In this document: positions 17,990 through 27,907 of the stretch, piece by piece
Position numbering within the stretch: position 1 is the stretch's first letter
Layout of the letters: every line of letters begins with the position of its first letter
Assembly: GCF_016124105.1 (NCBI RefSeq)
Contig: NZ_JADGMQ010000001.1
Location: forward strand, 186,001 to 250,000
DNA from: Aquamicrobium zhengzhouense
Lineage (GTDB): Bacteria > Pseudomonadota > Alphaproteobacteria > Rhizobiales > Rhizobiaceae
Length of the DNA stretch: 64,000 nucleotides
Direction of reading: 5' to 3'
The notes under the pieces: generated by a model
Databases searched by the model: none
What the model saw: only the letters and a program-made list of their open reading frames with translations
What the model was told of the DNA's origin: nothing
Position numbers and translations under genes: made by a program

Positions 17990-19160
17990 CCTTCGCTACT
18001 GTTAGTGTTGCGCGTTGAATGACGAGATCAGCAAGCGCGTCCGCCACTTGATACACGTCATCATCACTCATCTGCACCGAGAGGGGCAACACGAGGCCGC
18101 GATCTTGAGCGGCGATGCCGAGTTCGAGCGATGAGCCAGCCCGGTAGGCGCCAGATTCTTGATAAGCCGCTTCAATGTGGCTGTTCATCACCCCGCGTCG
18201 GGTCGAAATTCCCCGGTCGAGCAGGGCCTGCATCGCTGTCATCTGGTCGATGCCCTCAGGAAGAAGGACGCAATAGGTCTGCCAGTTGCTGCGGATATTG
18301 CTGGGCTCTGCGGGTGTCTTGAAGCCCGGTATGTCATCGATAACCTGCGTATAGAGTGCCGCAAGCTCGCGCCGCCGCGCGATGATTTCCGGCAAGCGCT
18401 TGAGTTGCTCCCGGCCGATCGCCGCTTGTACGTCGGTCATCCGGTAGTTGTAGCCGAGCACAGGATAGTTCTCGTGAATTACAACTGACGATCCATGCCT
18501 GACCGTGTCGGGAACGCTCATGCCGTGTTGACGCCATAGCCTGAACATCCGGTCATAATCCGGGTTGCGAGTGGTCAGCATGCCGCCATCGCCTGTGGTG
18601 ATGACCTTGCGCGGATGGAAAGAAAAGCACGCGATGTCGCCGTGCGGCTTGCCTATCTTCTCCCACACTCCTTGCCAGAGTAATTCGCTGCCGATTGCGC
18701 AAGCCGCATCTTCAATGACGGGAATTCCCCGTCGCCTTGCGACTGCAAGAATTGATGCGAGGTCGCAGGGCATCCCCAGCTGGTGAACGCACACGATCGC
18801 TTTGGTTTTTGGTGTTATCGCCCCTTCAAGAAGGTCCGGCTCCATGTTGAAGCCATCGGCCTCAATATCGATGAACACCGGTGTTGCTCCGCAGTAGCGG
18901 ATTGCATTCGCTGTCGCGATGAAAGAGTGGCTGACCGTAATCACCTCATCGCCAGCCTCAACCCCGACGGCTTTCAACGCGAGGTGCAGAGCGGTGGTGC
19001 AGTTCGACATGGCGCAAGCGTGGGGAGCGCCGACATAGTCAGCAAATTCACTTTCGAACGCCGCGACTTCCGGCCCCTGCGTTACCCAGCCAGATAGGAT
19101 AACCCGACGAACGGCATCGGCTTCTCTTTCATCAAGAACAGGGCGCGCAACCGGGATCAT
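17982..19160 (-). CDS. DegT/DnrJ/EryC1 sugar aminotransferase
   Basis: A 392-residue PLP aminotransferase of the type that forms amino sugars on nucleotide carriers. Fold-type I features are visible: SNCTTALHLAL for phosphate binding, EDAACAIGS for the pyridine-nitrogen Asp, and SFHPRKVITTGDGG with the PLP Lys. It overlaps the upstream epimerase by four bases, so the two probably act in succession on one keto sugar, perhaps a 4- or 3-amino sugar; the product is not known. It is the last gene of a minus-strand operon that starts near 25.3 kb. Confidence 0.88.
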   Translation of the reverse strand: MIPVARPVLDEREADAVRRVILSGWVTQGPEVAAFESEFADYVGAPHACAMSNCTTALHLALKAVGVEAGDEVITVSHSFIATANAIRYCGATPVFIDIEADGFNMEPDLLEGAITPKTKAIVCVHQLGMPCDLASILAVARRRGIPVIEDAACAIGSELLWQGVWEKIGKPHGDIACFSFHPRKVITTGDGGMLTTRNPDYDRMFRLWRQHGMSVPDTVRHGSSVVIHENYPVLGYNYRMTDVQAAIGREQLKRLPEIIARRRELAALYTQVIDDIPGFKTPAEPSNIRSNWQTYCVLLPEGIDQMTAMQALLDRGISTRRGVMNSHIEAAYQESGAYRAGSSLELGIAAQDRGLVLPLSVQMSDDDVYQVADALADLVIQRATLTVAKAI

Positions 19161-20164
19161 GATGCCTTCTCCAGCGTCCAGTTGCGAACGCGCTCGTCGG
19201 CGAGAAGCTGTGCGGGTGAGTGTCCGGAATTCCGATACCAGTCGTAAAGCCGCGCCAGTCCATCTGCCAAACTAACCTCCGGCTTGAAGCCAAGAAGTTC
19301 GCGTGCGGCAGTGCTGTCGGCATACAGCCGCAAAACATCGCCCGGCCGGGAATCGTCGTAGACAATTGCTGCATTGTCCTTGCCGATGGTCTTGGAAATA
19401 ATCGTGGCAAGGTCACGGATCCGGACTTCAGAGCCCTGACCGACGTTCAAGGTGCGGCCCATCACGGAATCGACTTCACCCGCGAGCATGATCCCTCGGG
19501 CCGTGTCAGCGACATAGGTGAAATCGCGAGTCTGCTTGCCATCGCCAAAGATAACCATCGGCTTTCCGGCCATCGCGCGCAGCATGAATTTGGGGATGAC
19601 TTCGCCGCTGTCGCCCTCGTGGTGACTGCGCGGGCCGAAGGAGTTGAACGGGCGCACAACGACCGTGGGATATCCGTAGCTTTCCCAATAGGCACGCGTG
19701 TAGCACTCTCCTGCCAGTTTGCCGCCACCATAGACGGTGAGCGGGTAGGTAGGATGCTCCTCGTTCATCGGGGTGCGACGCGCTGTGCCGTAAACCTCGG
19801 AGCTCGACACGTAGACGAAGCGTTTGACGTCGGATTTTCGCGCCAGTTCGAGCAGGTCAAGCGTGCCGGTGGCGTTGACCGAGTGATTTTCCGCCGGTGC
19901 ATGAAGGCTGTGCCGTACTCCGAGGCAGGCGAGATGGTAGACGATGTCGATGCCGCTCATCAGCCTCGCCATTGCGGGGAGGTCGCGGATATCGACAGCC
20001 GCGAGTTCAACCTGCTCGCTGTTCAGATGGGCGAGATTGGACCGCTTACCGTTCACCAGATTGTCGACCACAGTGATCCGGTGTCCATTGGAGGCAAGCT
20101 GCGTGACCAGCTCTGAACCGATAAAGCCTGCGCCGCCTGTAACAAGAATGTTCGTGAGTGGCAT
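19157..20164 (-). CDS. NAD-dependent nucleotide-sugar epimerase/dehydratase
   Basis: A 335-residue extended SDR. GGAGFIG is near residue 10-16, VSSSEVYG holds the catalytic Ser, YGGGK holds Tyr and Lys, and RPFNSFGPRSH is the substrate-side motif typical of UDP-sugar epimerases and dehydratases. It overlaps the following aminotransferase by four bases. That pairing suggests it makes a 4-keto (or epimerised) UDP-sugar for amination, but a simple UDP-hexose 4-epimerase is equally possible. Confidence 0.85.
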   Translation of the reverse strand: MPLTNILVTGGAGFIGSELVTQLASNGHRITVVDNLVNGKRSNLAHLNSEQVELAAVDIRDLPAMARLMSGIDIVYHLACLGVRHSLHAPAENHSVNATGTLDLLELARKSDVKRFVYVSSSEVYGTARRTPMNEEHPTYPLTVYGGGKLAGECYTRAYWESYGYPTVVVRPFNSFGPRSHHEGDSGEVIPKFMLRAMAGKPMVIFGDGKQTRDFTYVADTARGIMLAGEVDSVMGRTLNVGQGSEVRIRDLATIISKTIGKDNAAIVYDDSRPGDVLRLYADSTAARELLGFKPEVSLADGLARLYDWYRNSGHSPAQLLADERVRNWTLEKAS

Positions 20165-20227
20165 GTCCCGCCAATCCTCTAGCTAGCCGCCTTGCTGTTG
20201 ACCTTGCCGTCGGCTCAGTACCGGTGC

Positions 20228-21343
20228 TCAAGCATCCGCATCTTCGCGCACAGCTGCATGGACGGCATCCACGACTTGTATGATCTGTTCTGATGTGAGT
20301 TCCGGGTACATTGGCAGCGACAGCACCTCGGCGGCAGCTGTCTCTGAAACCGGGAAATCGCCGCGTGCGTATCCCAAATCAGCGTGCGCCAGCTGCAGAT
20401 GAACCGGCACCGGATAATGAAGACCGGTGCTGACACCCGCGTCGTCCAGCCGGGCTCGCAGAAACTCACGACTTGGCCTCCGGATAGCGTAGACGTGGTA
20501 GACGTGCCGGCGGCCAACCGCCTCTGTAGGTGGGACCGCGATGTCAGATTCCGCGAGCAGTTGATCGTAGAGCGCGGCGTTCCGTCGCCTCGCATCGGTC
20601 CATGCGTCGAGGTGGCGCAATTTGATCCGCAAGATTGCACCCTGGACGCCGTCCATTCGATAGTTGAAGCCCTTTACGTCGTGATGGTAACGGCGGCTTT
20701 GCCCCCAATCGCGAAGCATTCGGATTTTCTTTGCATGGCGAGGATCGTTGGTTACAACGATGCCGCCTTCGCCGCAGGCACCGAGATTTTTTCCAGGATA
20801 GAAGCTGAAGCATCCCGAGATGCCGATGCTGCCAGCGCGCCGACCTCGAAATTCGGCGCCATGAGCCTGGCAGGCATCTTCGATGACGGGTACGCCGTGA
20901 CGTCGGGCGATATCGGAAATCGCATCCATATCAGCCATCTGCCCGTAAAGATGAACAGGCATGATCGCTTTGGTGCGTGTTGTGATGGCAGCCTCGAGCT
21001 TTTCCGGGTCCATCGTCAGGGTCACCGGATCCACATCCACAAAGACGGGCGTCGCGCCGGTGTAGCAGATGGCGGAAACGGTCGCGACGAAGGTGAAGGG
21101 GACGGTGATCACCTCGTCACCGGGGCCGATCCCGGCGGCAAGCAATGCCAGATGAAGCGCGCTCGTGCCGGTGTTTACCGCGATCGCATCGGCCGTGCCG
21201 CAGTAACCTGCAAACTCGCGTTCGAACGCCGCAACTTCTTCTCCAAGAACGTACTGCGTTGAAGCCAGCACCTGCAAAACGGCAGGCTCGATTTCGGCCC
21301 GGATGCTCGCATACTGCGCCTTCAGATCAAGAAGAGGGATCAT
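20228..21343 (-). CDS. WbpE-like DegT/DnrJ/EryC1 aminotransferase
   Basis: A 371-residue PLP aminotransferase. NTGTSALHLALLA is the phosphate loop, EDACQAHGAEF carries the pyridine Asp, and SFYPGKNLGACGEGG holds the PLP Lys. It resembles WbpE/WlbC, which puts the 3-amino group on UDP-3-keto-GlcNAcA using glutamate. The neighbouring oxidoreductase and acetyltransferase, joined by four-base overlaps, are the partners expected for that pathway to UDP-GlcNAc3NAcA. Assignment is by motif and context. Confidence 0.87.
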   Translation of the reverse strand: MIPLLDLKAQYASIRAEIEPAVLQVLASTQYVLGEEVAAFEREFAGYCGTADAIAVNTGTSALHLALLAAGIGPGDEVITVPFTFVATVSAICYTGATPVFVDVDPVTLTMDPEKLEAAITTRTKAIMPVHLYGQMADMDAISDIARRHGVPVIEDACQAHGAEFRGRRAGSIGISGCFSFYPGKNLGACGEGGIVVTNDPRHAKKIRMLRDWGQSRRYHHDVKGFNYRMDGVQGAILRIKLRHLDAWTDARRRNAALYDQLLAESDIAVPPTEAVGRRHVYHVYAIRRPSREFLRARLDDAGVSTGLHYPVPVHLQLAHADLGYARGDFPVSETAAAEVLSLPMYPELTSEQIIQVVDAVHAAVREDADA

Positions 21344-22377
21344 GCGACTTGTCTCGCGGGTTCGAGATCGATCGGGCGGCCGCGCTGGGCGAGCGACATC
21401 GTTGCGGCTTCGAGAATGCGCACGACGCGAAGCCCCGCCTGTCCGTCAGCTGTTGGCGTCTGCGTGTGCTCTATGCACTCTACAAACTCGCGCAGCTCGG
21501 TATTCAAGGCTTCTGTCACGTCGAGATGCGGCGCCCACATGTCGCCGGTGCGGTATCCCACCAGCGCCTTGTAGACCTCGCTGCCTTTGTCAGCGCCGCC
21601 GTCCTTTAGAGTGATGCCTTTGTCGTAGACCTTGATTTTCTCGCTTGGCTCGAGATCGTCGTAGACGATCATCTTGCGGCTGCCGCCGATCAGGGTTCTG
21701 CGGACTTTCACCGGTGCAAGCCAATTCACATGGATGTGCGCGATCAGATTACAGGGGAAGTGCAGCGTCAAATAGGCGATGTTCTCCGGCTCACCCGGAA
21801 CGTGGCTGACACCGGTTGCGGATACGGCGACCGGACGTGTTTGCAGCACGTAATCCATGATCGACAGATCGTGGACCGCAAGATCCCAGATTACGCTGAC
21901 GTCGTGCTGGAACAGGCCGAGGTTCACGCGCACGGAGTCGTAATAGTACATCTCGCCAAGACCACTATCGACCAGCTCGCGCATCTTTTTGACCGCGCCC
22001 GTATGGACAAAGGTGTGGTCGACAGCCAGAACCAGGCCTCGCCGCGCGGCCTCTTCAACAAGGCGTTCAGCTTCCTCAGCAGACGAGGCGATCGGTTTCT
22101 CGACGAAGACGTGTTTTCCGGCCTTCAAAGCGGCCATCGCCAGGCGGAAGTGCGAAGAGACCGGTGTCGCGATCGCAACCGCATCAATGCTGTGGTCGCG
22201 AAGTAACTCGTCAAAGTTGGCGGTGATAGCGACGTCGGGATAGCGCAAGCTCACCGGCTTCAGGCGTTCAACGTTGAGGTCGCAAACGGCAGCGAGGCGA
22301 GCACCTGGTACCTCGGCGATATTTCTGACAAGATTCGGGCCCCAATAGCCGTATCCAACCACGGCAATACTGATCAT
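21340..22377 (-). CDS. WbpB/WlbA-like Gfo/Idh/MocA oxidoreductase
   Basis: A 345-residue NAD(H)-binding oxidoreductase. [14 protein letters not shown] is the Rossmann start, [12 protein letters not shown] carries the conserved Lys of the E-K-P motif, and the C-terminal sheet domain is complete. It looks like WlbA/WbpB, which oxidises C3 of UDP-GlcNAcA. Four-base overlaps with the aminotransferase after it and the acetyltransferase before it support a 3-keto, 3-amino, 3-acetamido route. Confidence 0.87.
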   Translation of the reverse strand: MISIAVVGYGYWGPNLVRNIAEVPGARLAAVCDLNVERLKPVSLRYPDVAITANFDELLRDHSIDAVAIATPVSSHFRLAMAALKAGKHVFVEKPIASSAEEAERLVEEAARRGLVLAVDHTFVHTGAVKKMRELVDSGLGEMYYYDSVRVNLGLFQHDVSVIWDLAVHDLSIMDYVLQTRPVAVSATGVSHVPGEPENIAYLTLHFPCNLIAHIHVNWLAPVKVRRTLIGGSRKMIVYDDLEPSEKIKVYDKGITLKDGGADKGSEVYKALVGYRTGDMWAPHLDVTEALNTELREFVECIEHTQTPTADGQAGLRVVRILEAATMSLAQRGRPIDLEPARQVA

Positions 22378-22874
22378 CGCACGACCCTCGCAGTTTGCGC
22401 GGGTGCGTCCTTGGCCCGTCCGGTAATTGCCGCCGGGACACCAGTGACGATCGCATAGTCCGGCACGTCGCGGGTGACCACCGCGCCAGCGCCAACCACA
22501 GCTCCGTATCCGATGGTGACGCCGGGAAGGATGGTCGCGTTGCTGCCGATTGATGCTCCAGCACGAACGGTCGTCGAGATGACCGTCCAGTCGGCGTCCG
22601 TTTGCAGTGATCCATCCTGTGCAAGAGCGCGGGGGTGCAGGTCATTGGTGAACATCACGCCGTGGCCGACGAAAACACCATCTTCGATGGTGACGCCCTC
22701 ACAGACAAAGCTATGGCTGGAAATCTTGCAGTCCGCGCCAATCGAGGCGTTCTTCTGGATTTCTACGAATGTACCGATGCGCGTACGCGCGCCGATACGG
22801 CACCCATAGAGATTGACGAGTTCAGGGTGGTGAATGACCACGCCCTCTGCCATGGCAACGTCGGAAGAAATCAT
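22374..22874 (-). CDS. WbpD/WlbB-like hexapeptide N-acetyltransferase
   Basis: A 166-residue left-handed beta-helix protein. Hexapeptide repeats run through most of the chain ([26 protein letters not shown]) and include [12 protein letters not shown], which carries the family's conserved Asn and His; it ends with [14 protein letters not shown]. It would acetylate the 3-amino group of UDP-GlcNAc3NA. First of three overlapped genes with the WbpB- and WbpE-like enzymes. Confidence 0.85.
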   Translation of the reverse strand: MISSDVAMAEGVVIHHPELVNLYGCRIGARTRIGTFVEIQKNASIGADCKISSHSFVCEGVTIEDGVFVGHGVMFTNDLHPRALAQDGSLQTDADWTVISTTVRAGASIGSNATILPGVTIGYGAVVGAGAVVTRDVPDYAIVTGVPAAITGRAKDAPAQTARVVR

Positions 22875-23015
22875 CTGATCGAGGTTCCTCTAGCCGGTTT
22901 CGGCCTCTCGCAACGAGACGGTTTTTCGTCCTTCCGGTAAACCGACGAAAACGCGGTATCGCGGCTCATCGAAAGGAGTAGAAGGTTAAGCGGTGGCGGA
23001 ATTTCAGTGGGGCAC

Positions 23016-24128
23016 TCACACGCCAATGCGGTGCCATCGCTGGCGCAAATATCGCCCTCTGAGCCCGCGATAGATACGCTCCGCAACAAAGGGAAGGTGT
23101 CGGCGCGCGCGGCCGGGCCCCAACGCCGCACGTTTTTCCAGCCCCTGCCAACCGCGAAGTCGCGTGGGGTCAGGCACCAAAGAGATGGCGATGTCGCGAT
23201 AATGGTGGACCAGGCTCAAGTCGGGATTGAGGGTGTCGTACTGCCTGTTCGCCAACTCAATCGCGTCAATTGCGATGGCGGCCATGGCCGTTTGGTGCAT
23301 TTCAGAGGCCTCAGGTATCCCGCCTGCGATGCCAGAGAAAAGGACCCGGAATGCGTCGCGGCGCTCCAGAAGATCCCGAAGCGCATTCACTTGCCTTGCC
23401 GAAAGGCTATCCGGATGATCGCGATGCAATGCCTGATCAGCGCCGTGAATGTAGCCCACGTCGCTGAATGCCGAGATGCGCAGCCACATCTCCATGTCGT
23501 GCGTGTGTGCCAGATCCTGCTGGCCACCTACGAGGTCTACCACCGACCTGCGCATCAGGACTTCGGGGGATGTGATCACGTTGTAGCCAAAGCGGCAGCG
23601 GTCGCGGAGCCAATCCCGGCCAGGCCACAGCGTCCAGCCCGTGGCCTTCTGCCGCGCTTTGGGCAGCTCTGATGTGAAATGCAGCGGATGACCATACGCC
23701 AATCCGATCGAGGGATGAGCCTGCATCATCGAGACGGCCCGGGCGAGGGAACCCGGCGTCAGCATGTCATCAGCATCGAGACGCACCAGGAATTCGCCTC
23801 TGGCTTGCGCCAGTCCGTTGTTGAACGTGATGACCGGCCCCGAATTTTTCCGGTTGGCGATAACCGTCACCCGTTCATCGCGCTGAGCCAACGCTTGGGC
23901 TACCGAGAGGCTATCATCAGTAGAGGCGTCATCGACGACAATGACGTCAGGCTGCACATGCTTCTGTGCAAGTGCGGTGAAAACAGCCTGCGGCAGGTAA
24001 CGCGCATAGTTATAACAGGGGATGACGATCGTGACCGTCGCGGTGCGGTCGGGAACCTGCAATGCAGGCACACTGGTATGACGTCGGATGCTGCCCGGAG
24101 CAGTGACAACCTTCCGCTCCAAGAACAT
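23016..24128 (-). CDS. Family 2 glycosyltransferase
   Basis: A 370-residue GT-A transferase. VTIVIPCYNYARYL starts the nucleotide-binding domain near residue 32, VVDDASTDDS follows, and RLDADDMLTPG holds the D-x-D metal site. The C-terminal 120 residues have no clear family features and no membrane helices. It lies 141 bases before the acetyltransferase gene and 40 bases after the GT4 gene, all on the minus strand, so probably one operon. Substrates are unknown. Confidence 0.85.
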   Translation of the reverse strand: MFLERKVVTAPGSIRRHTSVPALQVPDRTATVTIVIPCYNYARYLPQAVFTALAQKHVQPDVIVVDDASTDDSLSVAQALAQRDERVTVIANRKNSGPVITFNNGLAQARGEFLVRLDADDMLTPGSLARAVSMMQAHPSIGLAYGHPLHFTSELPKARQKATGWTLWPGRDWLRDRCRFGYNVITSPEVLMRRSVVDLVGGQQDLAHTHDMEMWLRISAFSDVGYIHGADQALHRDHPDSLSARQVNALRDLLERRDAFRVLFSGIAGGIPEASEMHQTAMAAIAIDAIELANRQYDTLNPDLSLVHHYRDIAISLVPDPTRLRGWQGLEKRAALGPGRARRHLPFVAERIYRGLRGRYLRQRWHRIGV

Positions 24129-24168
24129 TTTGGGGCTACCTCCCCCGTGGGCGCTCTCGATGGCGATC

Positions 24169-25266
24169 TTAGGCTCCTACGATGATTTTCGCGCGCGCGG
24201 CACCGATGAGTGACGCATAAAGCGCAGTCACTTCCGCTCGTTCGCGTTCTGCTGGATATTGGGAGAGGACATAGCGGGAGGCTGCACGACCTTTGGTTTC
24301 GCACCAGGTCGGATCGCTCGCATCCTGGTTGAGCGCATGGGTAATCGCGTCGAAGAAGCCGACGACGTCACCGTTTTCGACGCGAGCCGAGAAGCGCGGG
24401 TCGAAAAACTCCCGTCCCGCAAAGCCGTCGTTTCCGATGACGTAACAACCGCATGCCATTGCCTCCGCAGGCGGCAGCCCGAAGCCTTCCTGCCGGGTGA
24501 AGGCGAGGAAGATCCGAGCTTTCCGCAACTCATCTGCCACCGCTTCGTGCGACAGGCCGTCGATCGCCTTGATTTCCCACCCCTCTGGCAAACCGACCTG
24601 ACGCAGAAACGCGATGACGAGCCGGGCATCATCCGCGCCGCGCCGCGGCATGTAGGCAATCCGTAGCGGACGCCTGTTCTGGCCAGGATGAAAGATACGA
24701 TCATCAATGCCGAGATGAATACGCCTGATCGGTGCTTGCGCGAATGCCTTTGCGAGCATGTCACGGTTATGCTCCGATACGCAGACAACGGCCGACAGCT
24801 GGGCGCCGGCATAGTAGCGCCCCATGTGGTAAGGGCTTCGGGCCCAGGTGAGGTGACTGTTCTGATTGAAGATTACGTAGTCGATGGCCGGAGGGATGTC
24901 AGAAAGCACATCTGCCTCCAGCTCGGAGACAACGAGTAGGTCGCCCTGCGATATGGTCACCGAGCCGATATCTGCGACCTCGGTCTCGTTCTCGAACCAT
25001 GTGCAGCGAAAGCCGGGATGACGATGTAAAACCCTCGCTCTTATGCCGGCCTCGTTAAGAAAATCGACATGCCGGTAGATGACCCGAATACCTCCGGCAG
25101 GCGTGCGGTAATCTGGGGTCAGAAAATACACCGTTGGCTGCGGTGTTGGATTGGTGGCGTAGCTGATTGGGTAGCGGCGACGTTCATAGCGGTCGGCCAC
25201 GTCAGACACCTTCCGCCATACGGTCTTTGCAATCTCGCTTGGGGACGTCACGTTCCATGCCTTCAA
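24169..25266 (-). CDS. Family 4 glycosyltransferase
   Basis: A 365-residue transferase. The N-terminal 55 residues are an extra basic stretch; then TVYFLTPDYRTPAGGIRVIYRHVDFL starts a GT-B fold and RQEGFGLPPAEAMACGCYVIG gives the GT4 donor-site glutamates. It is the first gene of the minus-strand operon 25.3-18.0 kb, divergent from the GNAT-like gene at 25.4 kb. Confidence 0.82.
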   Translation of the reverse strand: MKAWNVTSPSEIAKTVWRKVSDVADRYERRRYPISYATNPTPQPTVYFLTPDYRTPAGGIRVIYRHVDFLNEAGIRARVLHRHPGFRCTWFENETEVADIGSVTISQGDLLVVSELEADVLSDIPPAIDYVIFNQNSHLTWARSPYHMGRYYAGAQLSAVVCVSEHNRDMLAKAFAQAPIRRIHLGIDDRIFHPGQNRRPLRIAYMPRRGADDARLVIAFLRQVGLPEGWEIKAIDGLSHEAVADELRKARIFLAFTRQEGFGLPPAEAMACGCYVIGNDGFAGREFFDPRFSARVENGDVVGFFDAITHALNQDASDPTWCETKGRAASRYVLSQYPAERERAEVTALYASLIGAARAKIIVGA

Positions 25267-25426
25267 ACCGAGTTGCCAGCAAAACGCCGGAATACTCTTT
25301 GAATCTCGTCTTCAAGACCATGTTCGGGCAAGTAGTAAGCGGCTAAGCCCATTTGGGGATCGCGGTGGACGTTCGTTCCGCTTCACCCATCCCCGCAAAA
25401 AGGGGAGGGTGGCGCCAACAAGACCC

Positions 25427-26641
25427 ATGTGCGGTACCACCATGCAAGACAGGCCTCAGGCTTCAGGCGCTGAAGTTCATGTAAGCGTTGCGCAGACCAT
25501 CGCGGAGGTCGAGGCGCTGCGCGACATCTGGAACGCGCTTGAGCCTGCCCATGTTGACAGCGAAATCGGCTACTTTTCCGTTGTCGCCGCCAATGCAGAT
25601 CAGGTCATCTCTTCGTACGTCGTTCGCCTGCAGCGCGCGGGTCGCCCCGACATCCTGGTTGCGGCTCGTCTGGAGAACTTACCGGTGCCATTTCGGCTCG
25701 GATATTCGTCGATCGGCTCGACGCAGATGAAGGCGATCGTGGTCGCCTTTGACGGAGTCATCGGCGCTCAGGGTCCTTTGGATCAGGCCGCCGTCATTGA
25801 ATCGCTCGAACAACTTCTAAAGAACCGCGTCGCCGACGTTCTTTTGATGCGCAATGTCGATCCGGACAGTTCGCTCTACAAGATCGTGCAGGAGAAGACG
25901 CCAAAGCTGCGGTGGGGCCGAAATCAATCCATCGAGAATACCTGGCTGGCAGCATTGGCACCCAGCCTAGATGCGTTTCTGGCAAACCGGTCTTCAAAGG
26001 CGCGGGCAAAGTTGCGGCGAGAAGATAAGCTCCTCAGAAGTGCGTTCGGTGAGAGCCTGCGTGTCCGATGTTTCCGGCATCCCGAAGAGCATGATCTTCT
26101 CTGTCAGGACCTCTACCGCGTCTCCAGCCAAACGTATCAAGCTGGCCTTGGCGCGGGGTTCGGAAATACCAGGATGGAGCGTGAACTGATCGCCTACGGG
26201 CTCCGCCGGGGAAATTATCGTTGCTGGATGCTCTATATCGGCGACGAGCCGGTCGCGTTCTGGGCAGGCTTTGGCAACGGATCTAGCTTCTACACCGCAA
26301 CGCCCGGATTCTTGCCTGAGTTTGCGCAGCACAGAGTAGGGCGGTTCACGATGCTGAGGATGATTGAAACGCTCTGCGCAGATGGGGGCTATAAATACAT
26401 CAACTTTGGACGAGGCGATGCCGCGTACAAGGAGGCGTTCTCCTCGTCGAGTCATCGAAGCACTGATGTCTGGATAGCTGCTGACAAGCTTTGGCCAATT
26501 TCGGTCCTGGGGCTCTACTCCTTGAACAGCCTGATCAATCAAAAGGGGAAAGTCTGGCTTCAAAGCTCAGGTTGGACACAAAAGCTCAAGTCGCGATGGC
26601 GGCGGCGCATCCAAAGCACGCAGCAGCGAGCCGGGCCCTGA
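25427..26641 (+). CDS. BioF2/CelD-like GNAT acyltransferase domain protein
   Basis: A roughly 404-residue protein with two tandem GNAT-like halves, as in the BioF2-like (GNAT_6) family found in cellulose and EPS loci. The second half has YIGDEPVAFWAG, YTATPGFLPEF and NFGRGDAAYKEAF, the family's C-terminal signature. It may acylate a sugar or an EPS intermediate. The start is uncertain: GTG 25409, ATG 25427 and ATG 25442 are in frame, and the only strong GGGGAGG (25402-25409) is too close to the first. It is a single-gene unit, convergent with the GT2 gene downstream. Confidence 0.72.
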   Translation: MCGTTMQDRPQASGAEVHVSVAQTIAEVEALRDIWNALEPAHVDSEIGYFSVVAANADQVISSYVVRLQRAGRPDILVAARLENLPVPFRLGYSSIGSTQMKAIVVAFDGVIGAQGPLDQAAVIESLEQLLKNRVADVLLMRNVDPDSSLYKIVQEKTPKLRWGRNQSIENTWLAALAPSLDAFLANRSSKARAKLRREDKLLRSAFGESLRVRCFRHPEEHDLLCQDLYRVSSQTYQAGLGAGFGNTRMERELIAYGLRRGNYRCWMLYIGDEPVAFWAGFGNGSSFYTATPGFLPEFAQHRVGRFTMLRMIETLCADGGYKYINFGRGDAAYKEAFSSSSHRSTDVWIAADKLWPISVLGLYSLNSLINQKGKVWLQSSGWTQKLKSRWRRRIQSTQQRAGP

Positions 26642-26677
26642 CCTTGTTGCGCCGACTTGGTAGTATTATCTCGGATA

Positions 26678-27604
26678 TCAGCGTCGCGGCGCAGTGCACG
26701 CGGCTTTAAGTGAAGCGCGTTGGACCTCACCGAGGGGCAGCCGCAATACCGCTCCCGCTATCACGCCCAGCCTGAACATGGTCGTGGCGAGAAAGCCGTG
26801 ACGGCGTCCAAAATCACGAATCTGATTGGTTGTGAGGAGCGCTGCCAGATACGGATTGCTGTCGGCTTCTCCGCCTATGTGAGTGACCGCCAATTCGCTC
26901 ACATAGTGGACTTTCAAGCCTGCAGCCCGGGCTCGGCGCATGTAATCGACTTCTTCGCTATACAGGAAGAAACTCTCGTCCCATGGGCCGATCGAATGGC
27001 GAGCGGCTGCGGAAATCATCAGGACTGCACCGGTCGCCCATTCGATATCGCCCGATTTCCGATATCGCCGCGCGTTGCCGATTATATCGCTGGTGCCGAG
27101 CCATTCTGATAGCCTGCCTCCGAACACAGCGTTGGACCAGACGGTAGTCAGGCTCGGCTCGCGCCGGAGTGAATGTGCGAGGGTACCGTCCTCATTCATG
27201 ATCCTTGGTACGACTATGCCCCGATCTTCCTGGTGCAGTTCTTCCTGAAGTCGCTTGCACACGCCCCGTGGGAGCCGAACATCGGGGTTCAGGACGAGGA
27301 TATCGTACCCGTTGCCGACCTGCTCGGCTGCGATGTTTATGCCGGCAGCATAGCCAGCATTGCGTCCCGTCTCGATGATTTCAGGTAAGACCGGGTGCAG
27401 ACGGGCGATGTCGACACTCGCATCTGAAGAATTGTTGTCGACGATTACGATCCGCGAAGATGGCATGTCCTCCAGCCCCGGCCCAAGAGAGGCCAGGAGA
27501 CCGGGCAGGACGTCGGCGCTGTTATACGTCACGACGACGACGGCGAGCGGTGGCAGAAAATGCTCCAGCCTGTCGCTCGGGTTCAGCTGATGTTGAGTAT
27601 TCAC
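26678..27604 (-). CDS. Family 2 glycosyltransferase (rhamnosyltransferase-like)
   Basis: A 308-residue GT-A transferase. VVVVTYNSADVL, VIVDNNSSDAS, NAGYAAGIN and LNPDVRLP are the pattern of WbbL-type rhamnosyltransferases; ATGAVLMIS and WDESFFLYSEEVDY complete the acceptor side. The start is placed at GTG 27604, preceded by GAGGG; the frame is open to 27679. Donor sugar unknown. It is divergent from the gene at 27908 across about 300 bases. Confidence 0.82.
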   Translation of the reverse strand: MNTQHQLNPSDRLEHFLPPLAVVVVTYNSADVLPGLLASLGPGLEDMPSSRIVIVDNNSSDASVDIARLHPVLPEIIETGRNAGYAAGINIAAEQVGNGYDILVLNPDVRLPRGVCKRLQEELHQEDRGIVVPRIMNEDGTLAHSLRREPSLTTVWSNAVFGGRLSEWLGTSDIIGNARRYRKSGDIEWATGAVLMISAAARHSIGPWDESFFLYSEEVDYMRRARAAGLKVHYVSELAVTHIGGEADSNPYLAALLTTNQIRDFGRRHGFLATTMFRLGVIAGAVLRLPLGEVQRASLKAACTAPRR

Positions 27605-27907
27605 AATCCCTCGCCGGCGCTTGCGGTCGCTGAATGTCACAGCGCTGCCGAGCATTGTCAGGAGATGGCAACGCTGCAATCTCAGACTGCGGCGTATGAC
27701 TCATCCACGTTTGGACAGGGGCGAGTGTCGGCCATGCTTTTGATCCGCCATTGGACGTAGGCAGCGTCATCCCGAAGGGTCGCAGACGCTTCCTGATCAT
27801 CCAATCTGCCTTCTGGCGAGCGCGCACCTGATCCTGTCTGCTGGCATCCGGGGTCTCGGCTCTAAGCCGCATCAGCGAACTCAACTCGGACCAAATGGGA
27901 TGCGCTC

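Noticed and set aside
19220-20116. 298-residue open frame on the plus strand opposite the epimerase gene
   Set aside because: It mirrors a clear SDR gene on the other strand and has no family motifs; GC-rich codon bias creates such antisense frames. The same holds for long frames opposite the aminotransferase (20384-21262), patatin (45729-46400) and folE/hisI (46837-47781).
27522-27884. 120-residue minus-strand frame in the gap before the toroid-like gene
   Set aside because: It overlaps the 5' part of the GT2 gene in another frame, is Arg/Ala/Ser-rich without motifs, and has no convincing ribosome site.
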